A stretch of 6,672 bases of DNA from Chloroflexota bacterium (lineage in GTDB: Bacteria > Chloroflexota > Anaerolineae > Anaerolineales > Anaerolineaceae). Each line of letters starts with the position of its first letter. The stretch's first letter is position 1. A model generated the notes under the pieces. The model was not told the DNA's origin. It saw only the letters and a program-made list of their open reading frames with translations, and made no database searches. The stretch covers positions 1 through 6,672 of the forward strand of contig JAEYTI010000148.1 of assembly GCA_023434145.1 (NCBI GenBank), read 5' to 3'. This document shows positions 1 to 5,171 of the stretch, piece by piece. The position numbers and the translations under genes were made by a program.

Positions 1-32
1 GTAATCAGGTCGGTCATGGGTATACTTGTCAT
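1..32 (-). CDS. Possible start of a CDS running off the left edge (partial)
   Basis: On the minus strand an ATG at 32-30 is preceded by AGGAG (44-40) with a 7-base gap, a good ribosome binding site. The frame is open to the window edge and reads MTSIPMTDLI. This is only about ten codons, so no family can be named. It lies 85 bases downstream of the nuclease-module ORF on the same strand, so it could be the next gene of a restriction-modification locus or debris of one. The call rests on the Shine-Dalgarno match and the open frame alone. Confidence 0.35.
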   Translation of the reverse strand, partial: MTSIPMTDLI

Positions 33-117
33 GGGAATGCTCCTGTTGAAGATTTTGGTTGGCACCTTTAATCTTCGGGACATTCCCGCTTTTCGTCAAC
101 CCACTTTTGATTTCACA

Positions 118-597
118 TCAGACGTAAAGAAGATCGAAAAGCTGTTTGGCATCGTTAACATCTATTGCTTTTTTCCCTTGGGATGTAACATCGCCGGAAA
201 ATCTGATAATTTTTCCAACCAGTTTCCCACTCCGATATAAAGCCCAATCATTTCCATCTGTGTATATTAAGTTTGGTAAATCCTTAAATTTTTCCCACTG
301 TTTCTTGTCTGGCCCTTGCAACTTAGCAGTGTTCGCACCTTTCCCAGGGGCTTTTAATTCAATATATCCTGTAATAAGTGATTTCACTGTAATACCAATA
401 TCTGGACGTCCTCCTAATTCAACAACCGGAACCTCTGTTAAAGGCTCTATCTCGAGGTTCAATAAGTTCCCCAAGTTTTTTATCAAACTCTCAACTGGGC
501 TCTTGAGTTGGTCCTCGGGATTGAACGAAACAGGGAGAGAATACTTTGCAGTTAATTCAGAAGCAAATTTTTCAAGGAAAGGTAAAAATTTGTCCAT
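118..597 (-). CDS. PD-(D/E)XK nuclease module of a type IIG/ISP-like restriction-modification protein (short or truncated)
   Basis: A 159-residue protein resembling the N-terminal endonuclease domain of large fused restriction-modification enzymes (N-6 adenine methylases with an N-terminal nuclease). A PD pair at residues 65-66 is followed by E80-L-K82, giving the D...ExK metal-binding pattern of PD-(D/E)XK nucleases. The next stretch (KLQGPDKKQWEKFK, about 92-105, then LPNLIYTDGNDWALYRSG, 107-124) is what I recall as conserved after it in this family. Full-length relatives run to roughly a thousand residues with methylase and specificity domains; here the frame stops at residue 159. None of the three minus-strand frames in the remaining 117 bases shows an obvious continuation. 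The start is supported by GAGG seven bases upstream of the ATG. The gene is AT-rich compared with everything right of position 700, suggesting horizontal acquisition. It may be a stand-alone nuclease of a split system or a decayed remnant. Domain identity is fairly secure; functionality is not. Confidence 0.7.
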   Translation of the reverse strand: MDKFLPFLEKFASELTAKYSLPVSFNPEDQLKSPVESLIKNLGNLLNLEIEPLTEVPVVELGGRPDIGITVKSLITGYIELKAPGKGANTAKLQGPDKKQWEKFKDLPNLIYTDGNDWALYRSGKLVGKIIRFSGDVTSQGKKAIDVNDAKQLFDLLYV

Positions 598-628
598 TTG
601 TTCGCCTCGATGTTTTTTCGTACGGAAC

Positions 629-656
629 GACTTTTCTAATTATTGCACAGATTTAA
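629..656 (-). promoter_or_regulatory. Candidate promoter for the nuclease-module gene
   Basis: In the AT-rich gap between the sugar kinase stop and the nuclease start, the minus strand holds a possible -35 element TTACAA, a 16-base spacer and a possible -10 element TAATTA, about 35 bases upstream of the ATG. Other AT-rich hexamers in the same gap, such as TTTAAA, could serve instead. Pattern match only. Confidence 0.25.
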
Positions 657-700
657 AGTTGTAATAGTGATGCAAAACCAACCCATTAAAAATCAGACAC

Positions 701-2110
701 CTAGTGCAGCCCATCGACAATCTTTGCCAGCGCGTCTTCTCCCCCCACATTCCCTGGAAAAACAATATACGCCAGCCCGGGGAACAGGCTCTCGGGACCG
801 CTGCGCCATACCGGCACGCCCGGCAAAATCTGCCCGACCACCGTGGCCCGTTTGATCCCCAGCCCCAGCGTGGCTACGTCGGACGAGGTGATGCCGCCCT
901 TGGCCAGCAGGTAGCGCGGGGGGACTTTGCGCCCGCGCACGATCGCTACCAGCCCATCCGACACGGCGCGACCGATGGCGAGGTTGGCTTCCGCGCCTTC
1001 GGTGCTGACCAGTTTGCGGCTGGTGTACACGACCGTATCCTGCCCCTGCTCCAGCAGGGCGTTGACCTCGGCCAGCACGCGCTCGATTTCGCCCGCGTTC
1101 GTGGCTGCATCGAGCAGGCGGTTCACCTGCACCTCCACCGGCTGCACCTTTGCGCCGCGCATCAGCGCGTCGAGCTGCGCGGAGGTCTTGGGCACGTAGG
1201 ACCCGGCGATCACCAGCCCGGCGCCGGTCTCGGGCAGGTCGAGTTCGGCGGCTTGCAGCAGCGGGCGCGGGGTGATGCCCGCCATCATGCGCACAAAGGA
1301 TGCCGCGGTGCGGTAGAGGTAGCGCTTCCCGGCGGCTTCGGCTTGCAGCAGGGCCAGCGCCAGCACTTCAAGGTCGCGGTACGATGCGGCGTTGACCACG
1401 CATTCCGCGCCGGGGGGCAGTTCCATCAAAGCGCGGTAGGTGGTCTCGGGTCCGCCCTGGCGTAGGGTCTCCAGCGAGATGGAGGCGACATTTTCGGCCA
1501 GCAGGGTTCCGCCGCTCTTCTCGGCCACCCACTCGCGCAGGTTGGAGGCGCGGTAGCCAAACGATTTGTCGCGGGCAAACGCTGTCTGCCCGGCGGGGAC
1601 GAGCCAATCGCCTTCGGCCACATAATGCACATCGTCGATGGTGTAGCGCCCGCCCTCCGGGAAGAAGGGGATCACCAGCCGCGCGTCGAACCCGCCGCCC
1701 AGCGCTTCGGCCAGCGCATCCACTTCGCCGGGGAAGTGCCCGCGCAGGGTCGAGTCGGAGCGCGAGATCACCACAACTTCGCGCCCGGTTTGCGCCTGGG
1801 CCATCGAAATCCGCAGGCCGGTCTCGCGGTTGAGGGCCTGGGCTTCTGGCAGCGGCAGGCTGCGCGAATTGGTCAGCAGGTAAACAGCCGGGTCATCGGA
1901 GGCAAGCTCCGCGGCGAGTGATTCCACCGGCCAATCTGTTAGCACCGGTATCCCATGAACGGTCTGCGTGCCGGTTGGGTCGTCATCCAGCACCACCACC
2001 TTGCGGCCGCTCGCTCGCGCCAGTTGTTGGATCTGCTCGGATAGGTCTTCCGACCACTCGGGCGGCAGTGAGTCGAGTGTTTCACGCAGGGGCAGGCTGG
2101 GTTCGTTCAT
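701..2110 (-). CDS. Four-carbon acid sugar kinase family protein (DUF1537)
   Basis: A complete 469-residue member of the four-carbon acid sugar kinase family, cytosolic enzymes that phosphorylate C4 sugar acids (D-threonate, D-erythronate, 3-oxo-tetronate) with ATP. The N-terminal substrate-binding domain shows LDDDPTGTQT (residues 41-50) and RSDSTLRGHFPGE (117-129), both hallmarks of the family. The C-terminal nucleotide-binding domain shows KGGITSSD (404-411) and a glycine-rich PGNVGGED near the end (452-459). Length is normal for the family and no break is seen. The ATG at 2110 has AAGGA about ten bases upstream, a weak but acceptable site. It is transcribed away from nanE across a repeat-filled intergenic region. 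Characterised relatives usually sit beside a PdxA-like dehydrogenase, an aldolase or a 3-oxo-tetronate decarboxylase; none is visible here, so the exact substrate (otnK, dtnK or denK type) cannot be assigned. Family assignment is secure. Confidence 0.93.
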   Translation of the reverse strand: MNEPSLPLRETLDSLPPEWSEDLSEQIQQLARASGRKVVVLDDDPTGTQTVHGIPVLTDWPVESLAAELASDDPAVYLLTNSRSLPLPEAQALNRETGLRISMAQAQTGREVVVISRSDSTLRGHFPGEVDALAEALGGGFDARLVIPFFPEGGRYTIDDVHYVAEGDWLVPAGQTAFARDKSFGYRASNLREWVAEKSGGTLLAENVASISLETLRQGGPETTYRALMELPPGAECVVNAASYRDLEVLALALLQAEAAGKRYLYRTAASFVRMMAGITPRPLLQAAELDLPETGAGLVIAGSYVPKTSAQLDALMRGAKVQPVEVQVNRLLDAATNAGEIERVLAEVNALLEQGQDTVVYTSRKLVSTEGAEANLAIGRAVSDGLVAIVRGRKVPPRYLLAKGGITSSDVATLGLGIKRATVVGQILPGVPVWRSGPESLFPGLAYIVFPGNVGGEDALAKIVDGLH

Positions 2111-2140
2111 GGCGCAAGAGTCCTTATTTGCTTTCGGAAA

Positions 2141-2347
2141 CGCCTCACCCCCCGCAGCTTCGCTGCTTCCCCCTCTCCATTTCGAAAGATCATCGAAATG
2201 GAGAGGGGTGACTTGTTCCGCACAAGTATGAGTTCACAAGTCATGGAATACCTGTTCCGTTCAGGTACTTGATTTGCAAGGCACCCCTCTCTATTTCACG
2301 AAGTGAAATGGAGAGGGGGAAGCAGCGAAGCTGCAGGGGGTGAGGCG
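2141..2347. repeat. 207-bp palindromic element with 43-bp inverted ends and nested hairpins (MITE-like or structured intergenic repeat)
   Basis: Bases 2141-2183 pair with 2305-2347 as an inverted repeat of 43 bp with one mismatch (C2153 against A2335). Each arm holds a small palindrome, GCAGC-TTC-GCTGC (2154-2166) and GCAGC-GAA-GCTGC (2322-2334). Each arm's inner part also pairs with adjacent sequence to give a 16-bp hairpin: 2170-2185 with 2193-2208 (7-base loop), and 2284-2299 with 2303-2318 (3-base loop, one T/G wobble). The central 75 bases hold further short inverted repeats: TGACTTGT/ACAAGTCA (2209-2216/2236-2243) and TACCTG/CAGGTA (2249-2254/2262-2267). No protein is encoded and I see no clear target-site duplication. 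Options are a non-autonomous mobile element, a REP/BIME-like chromosomal repeat, or a transcribed structure acting as a two-way terminator or insulator. The structure is read directly from the bases; the function is inference. Confidence 0.85.
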
Positions 2348-2361
2348 ACTGCCGGTCATGG

Positions 2362-2367
2362 TATCAT
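2362..2367 (+). promoter_or_regulatory. Candidate -10 box for nanE
   Basis: TATCAT lies 15 bases beyond the inverted-repeat element and about 50 bases upstream of the nanE start, in a short AT-rich patch. No convincing -35 hexamer is found at 16-18 bases, because that position falls in the G-rich end of the repeat. Tentative. Confidence 0.25.
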
Positions 2368-2400
2368 AGTTAGAGAGAGAACGCTAGAAAAAACGCATCC

Positions 2401-2405
2401 AAGGA
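2401..2405 (+). promoter_or_regulatory. Ribosome binding site that fixes the nanE start
   Basis: AAGGA is followed by an 8-base gap and ATG at 2414. This favours 2414 over the in-frame ATG at 2303, which lies inside the hairpin of the repeat and would add 37 residues unlike any NanE N terminus. Confidence 0.65.
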
Positions 2406-2413
2406 AAACCAAT

Positions 2414-3115
2414 ATGGATCTTTCTCCGCTGCTCCGCCGGTTGAAAGGCGGGCTGATCGTTTCCTGCCAGGCGTTGGAAGATGAACCGCTGCACGGGTCG
2501 CACATTATGGCGGCGATGGCGCGCGCGGCGAAAGAAGGCGGTGCAGTGGGCATTCGCGCCAACAGCCCGGCGGATATCGCCGCCATCCGCGCGGCGGTGG
2601 ACCTGCCGATCATCGGTCTGTACAAGCACGAGATCGCCGGGTATGCGCCTTATATCACGCCGACCGTGCGCCACGCGCGAGAAGTCGCGGATGCCGGTGC
2701 CGATATCATCGCTCTGGATGCGACTCTGCGCCCGCATCCGGGGGGATTAGACTCGGCGGAACTGATCCAACTGGTGAAGGAGCGCACAGGCAAGCTGGTG
2801 CTGGCGGATGTGGCAACCTTCGCGGAAGGGATCGCGGCCCAGGAGGCCGGCGCGGATGCTGTTTCGACCACGCTCTCTGGCTATACCGAAAACAGCCCGA
2901 AGCTGGAAGGCCCCGATTTTGACCTGCTGCACTGGCTGGCATCCGAGCTGTCCGTCCCGGTTATTGCAGAAGGGCGCATTTCCACGCCAGAGCAGGCGGG
3001 TTATGCCTTGAGCCTTGGCGCTTTCGCCGTAGTGGTGGGCAGCGCCATCACCCGCCCGCAGTGGATCACGCGGCAGTTTGCGCGAGCGATAGAAGCGCGG
3101 AAAACGAGGGGATGA
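2414..3115 (+). CDS. nanE: N-acetylmannosamine-6-phosphate 2-epimerase
   Basis: A 233-residue NanE-type TIM-barrel epimerase, the normal length for the family. It interconverts N-acetylmannosamine-6-phosphate and N-acetylglucosamine-6-phosphate in the cytosol, joining sialic acid/ManNAc breakdown to GlcNAc-6-P metabolism. Family signatures appear in order: KGGLIVSCQALEDEPLHGS (11-29), EGGAVGIRAN (41-50), LPIIGLYK (64-71), YITPT (80-84), ADIIALDAT (96-104), TTLSGYTE (152-159), VPVIAEGRI (181-189) and VVVGSAITRP (206-215). K71 and E186 match the lysine and glutamate identified as catalytic in characterised NanE. The position after the lysine (KHE rather than the commoner KRD) is a mild variation. 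It overlaps the downstream ROK kinase gene through an ATGA junction, implying translational coupling and a shared pathway. The gene reads away from the repeat-filled intergenic region. Identification is secure. Confidence 0.95.
   Translation: MDLSPLLRRLKGGLIVSCQALEDEPLHGSHIMAAMARAAKEGGAVGIRANSPADIAAIRAAVDLPIIGLYKHEIAGYAPYITPTVRHAREVADAGADIIALDATLRPHPGGLDSAELIQLVKERTGKLVLADVATFAEGIAAQEAGADAVSTTLSGYTENSPKLEGPDFDLLHWLASELSVPVIAEGRISTPEQAGYALSLGAFAVVVGSAITRPQWITRQFARAIEARKTRG
3106..3111 (+). promoter_or_regulatory. Ribosome binding site of the ROK kinase, bearing on start choice
   Basis: GAGGGG ends directly against the ATG at 3112, which is too close for standard initiation there, but lies 6 bases before the in-frame GTG at 3118. 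Either ATG 3112 is used through stop-start coupling with nanE, or GTG 3118 is the real start and the protein is two residues shorter. Confidence 0.5.
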
Positions 3116-4065
3116 CCGTGGATGTGGTGGGCGCAATTGACGTAGGCGGAACCAAGATCGCCGTGGGACTGGTGGACGCGGATGGGCAAATTTTGGAGCA
3201 GGAGGTGTGCCCAAGCGAGCCGGTGAAACAGCTACCAAGAGCGTTGGACACGCTCGAAGCGATGCTGCGGGCTTGCCTAACGCGCAGGCCCGATGCGCGA
3301 CTGCTGGGGGTTGGCGTTGGCTGCACCGGCCCGGTAGATCCGGTCACCGGGATGCTGGGGCCGAACACCTTCTTGCCTGGCTGGGAAGGCTTCAACCTGA
3401 TCGACCTGCTGGAAGCGCGGTTTGGCGTGCCCGCCGCCGTGGAAAATGACGCCGATGCTGCCGCGCTGGGCGAGACGGCCTGGGGCGCGGGGCGGGGAGC
3501 ATCGCGCTGCATCTACATCACCGTCAGCACGGGTATTGGCGGGGGGATCGTGCTGGATGGGGCGCTGTACCGCGGGGCGGGCGGCGCGCATCCTGAGTTG
3601 GGTCACATCGTAATTGAGGCCGGGTATGGGGCCGGTGATGCGAGCGACCCCTGCTTTTGCGGGTCGCGCGGCTGTTGGGAGAGCCTTGCCTCTGGCCCGG
3701 CATTTGCTGGCTGGTACAACACCCAGGCGGCGGAACGCGGGCTGAACCTGCTGGAAGCGGATGCCCGAACGGTCTGCCAGCGGGCGGGGGTGGGCGACAC
3801 GCTGGCGCAGGAGGCTGTGCTGCGCGAAGGTTACTACCTGGGCGTCGGCCTGGCGAACCTGATTTCCGCCTTTGTGCCCGAGGTGATCGTGCTGGGCGGC
3901 GGAGTGATGCAGAGCTGGCTCCTGTTTGAAGCCCAGGTGCAGGCAGTTATCCGCCAGAATTGCGGGCTGGTGCCCTGGCAGCGCACGGAACTGCGCCCGG
4001 CTGCGCTCGGCGCGCGCACTGGGCTGGCGGGCGCGGCGCGGGTGTGGTTTCATCGTTATTTATGA
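3112..4065 (+). CDS. ROK family sugar kinase, probable N-acetylmannosamine kinase
   Basis: A 317-residue ROK-family kinase (from ATG 3112; GTG 3118 is the alternative). The N terminus has the ATP-phosphate loop AIDVGGTKIAVGL (8-20). The sugar-binding and catalytic region reads ENDADAAALGE (111-121), with D113 the likely catalytic base, followed by STGIGGGIV (139-147) and the PELGH motif (161-165). H165 with C181, C183 and C188 in CFCGSRGCWE forms the canonical ROK zinc site, which is complete. LGGGV (261-265) completes the second nucleotide-binding lobe. There is no N-terminal helix-turn-helix, so it is an enzyme and not a NagC/XylR-type repressor. ROK kinases cover glucose, GlcNAc, ManNAc and other sugars, and sequence alone does not settle the substrate. 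The ATGA overlap with nanE makes ManNAc (nanK-like role) the best guess, with GlcNAc or glucose as alternatives. Family call secure, substrate inferred. Confidence 0.92.
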   Translation: MTVDVVGAIDVGGTKIAVGLVDADGQILEQEVCPSEPVKQLPRALDTLEAMLRACLTRRPDARLLGVGVGCTGPVDPVTGMLGPNTFLPGWEGFNLIDLLEARFGVPAAVENDADAAALGETAWGAGRGASRCIYITVSTGIGGGIVLDGALYRGAGGAHPELGHIVIEAGYGAGDASDPCFCGSRGCWESLASGPAFAGWYNTQAAERGLNLLEADARTVCQRAGVGDTLAQEAVLREGYYLGVGLANLISAFVPEVIVLGGGVMQSWLLFEAQVQAVIRQNCGLVPWQRTELRPAALGARTGLAGAARVWFHRYL

Positions 4066-4067
4066 TT

Positions 4068-4107
4068 CCATAAACCGCGAGGACGAGGTCGTCTTCGCGG
4101 TTTATGG
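4068..4107 (+). terminator. 19-bp hairpin between the ROK kinase and the deacetylase, possible intrinsic terminator or attenuator
   Basis: Bases 4068-4086 pair with 4089-4107 over 19 positions with a single G/T wobble and a formal 2-base loop, which would open to a larger loop in practice. It starts three bases after the kinase stop codon. No T-run follows on either strand, so it is not a classical rho-independent terminator. It may still end transcription, protect a 3' end, or insulate the two gene pairs. A TATAAT box follows 14 bases later. Confidence 0.6.
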
Positions 4108-4121
4108 CGCATCTCCTGGAT

Positions 4122-4127
4122 TATAAT
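4122..4127 (+). promoter_or_regulatory. Candidate -10 box for the deacetylase-symporter pair
   Basis: A perfect TATAAT sits in the gap just after the hairpin, 36 bases upstream of the deacetylase ATG, leaving room for a leader of about 25-30 bases. The -35 region falls in the right arm of the hairpin (around GGTTTA) and does not match TTGACA well. It suggests the deacetylase and transporter can be transcribed separately from nanE and the kinase. Confidence 0.45.
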
Positions 4128-4163
4128 TGTCGCATCACAACAACCCAGAAGGGAAAACAAACG

Positions 4164-5129
4164 ATGCAGCCGAACCCCGTTCTTCGTAAACTGGGCTTTT
4201 CTGATAACGACCGGGTGGCAATCATCCACGTCGATGACGTGGGCATGTGCCTTTCGGGCATGGATGCCTTTGCCGAGCTGTGGGAAGTGGGCATTATCTC
4301 CTCGGGGGCGGTGATGGTTCCCTGCCCCTGGTTCCCGCGCGCCGCCGAATATGCCCGCACGCACCCGCAGGCCGACCTGGGCGTGCACGCCACGCTCACC
4401 AGCGAGTGGAAGAATTACCGCTGGGGGCCGGTCAGCACGCGCGATCCGCAAAGCGGGTTGATGGACGAGGAGGGGTATTTTCATGCCACCGTTGCCGGGG
4501 TCGCTGAGCACGCCGACCCAGCCTGTGTGGCAGCGGAGATCGACGCGCAGGTGCAGAAGGCGCTCGCGGCGGGTATTCAGCCGACCCACCTGGATACGCA
4601 TATGGGGTCGGTGGCGAACTTCAAGTTCCTGCCCGCCTACATTAAAGCAGCGATCACCCACCGCCTGCCGCCGATGATCTTCCGTATGGATGCCGCAGGT
4701 TTCCAGGCCACGCGCGGGCTGGATGCGCAAACAGCGCAAATGGCGGAGACCTTTATGGCGATGCTGGAATCGGCGGGCCTGCCCCTGATGGATACACTCG
4801 CCACCCTGGAACTGGACCAGCCCGAGAACCGCCTGGAACAGGCCAAAGCGGCCTTCAGCGCGCTCAAGCCGGGCGTCACCCATTTTTACCTGCACCCCGC
4901 GCTGGATCGGGAAGAGATCCGGCAGATAACGTATCTGAAGCCGCATGATGGTATCAACGCCGAGCGCGCGCAGACCCCTGACTGGCCTTCGCGCATTGGG
5001 GATTATGAGATCCTCAAGAGCGAGGAACTGCGCCGCCACCTGAAGAACGAAGGCATTCAGGTGATCGGCTACCGGGCGCTGCAAGCACTGATGCCCGACC
5101 CCGCGCTGGCGCAGGCGCTGCCGTTTTAG
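4164..5129 (+). CDS. ChbG/YdjC-type carbohydrate deacetylase
   Basis: A 321-residue protein of the YdjC/ChbG family, metal-dependent deacetylases that remove acetyl groups from N-acetylated sugars; E. coli ChbG acts on chitooligosaccharides. Family motifs: HVDDVG (22-27, a variant of the usual HADDFG with the Asp pair D24-D25 kept), LGVHATLTSEW (72-82) with H75, and THLDTHMG (141-148) with H142 and H146. The Asp and His residues are the expected metal and catalytic set. A late HP pair (H244-P245, in HFYLHPAL) is also typical. No signal peptide or membrane segment is apparent, so it should act in the cytosol. The ATG at 4164 has GAAGGG about ten bases upstream. An in-frame ATG at 4104 lies inside the hairpin and before the TATAAT box, and is rejected. 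The symporter gene follows after 42 bases, probably in the same operon. Actual substrate unknown. Confidence 0.9.
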   Translation: MQPNPVLRKLGFSDNDRVAIIHVDDVGMCLSGMDAFAELWEVGIISSGAVMVPCPWFPRAAEYARTHPQADLGVHATLTSEWKNYRWGPVSTRDPQSGLMDEEGYFHATVAGVAEHADPACVAAEIDAQVQKALAAGIQPTHLDTHMGSVANFKFLPAYIKAAITHRLPPMIFRMDAAGFQATRGLDAQTAQMAETFMAMLESAGLPLMDTLATLELDQPENRLEQAKAAFSALKPGVTHFYLHPALDREEIRQITYLKPHDGINAERAQTPDWPSRIGDYEILKSEELRRHLKNEGIQVIGYRALQALMPDPALAQALPF

Positions 5130-5171
5130 TTTATCGTTCGCGTTGATCACGAAAGAGAAAGAGGAGGCCGC

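Larger units (their letters stand above)
2111..2413. other. Divergent intergenic region between the sugar-acid kinase and nanE
   Basis: This 303-base stretch has no convincing gene. About two thirds is the 207-bp inverted-repeat element described separately. The left margin (2111-2140) carries only the weak ribosome binding site of the minus-strand kinase. The right margin (2348-2413) is an A/G-rich leader with a TATCAT box and the nanE ribosome binding site. An open frame reaching from 2303 into nanE runs through the repeat and is not considered coding. Confidence 0.8.

Noticed and set aside
616..634. Short hairpin next to T/A runs as a terminator for the sugar-acid kinase
   Set aside because: The stem is only about four base pairs, and it lies too close to the start of the next minus-strand gene to be convincing.
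146..664. Plus-strand open frame of 172 residues across the restriction module
   Set aside because: It is antisense to the minus-strand ORF that carries the recognisable D...ExK nuclease motif and a good ribosome binding site; its own translation shows no family features.
704..1465. Long plus-strand frame of 253 residues antisense to the sugar-acid kinase
   Set aside because: His/Gln/Arg-rich low-information protein typical of an antisense shadow in GC-rich coding DNA; no ribosome binding site or motif.
2269..2297. TTGATT, 17-base spacer, TATTTC as a promoter within the repeat element
   Set aside because: The -10 match is poor, and the sequence lies in the stem of the right-hand hairpin, which explains the bases better; not strong enough to list as a feature.
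2141..2347. CRISPR array or tandem repeat
   Set aside because: The repeated units are inverted, only two in number, and separated by unequal central sequence; there is no regular repeat-spacer pattern.
2303..2413. 37-residue N-terminal extension of nanE
   Set aside because: It is encoded by the inverted repeat and the leader, has no homology to NanE N termini, and the ribosome binding site points to ATG 2414.
3277..4053. Minus-strand frame of 258 residues inside the ROK kinase
   Set aside because: Antisense shadow of a well-conserved kinase; composition again biased to Arg, Pro, His and Gln.
4056..5150. Minus-strand frame of 364 residues covering the whole deacetylase gene
   Set aside because: Arg/His-rich antisense shadow with no family signature; the opposite strand encodes a clear YdjC family protein.
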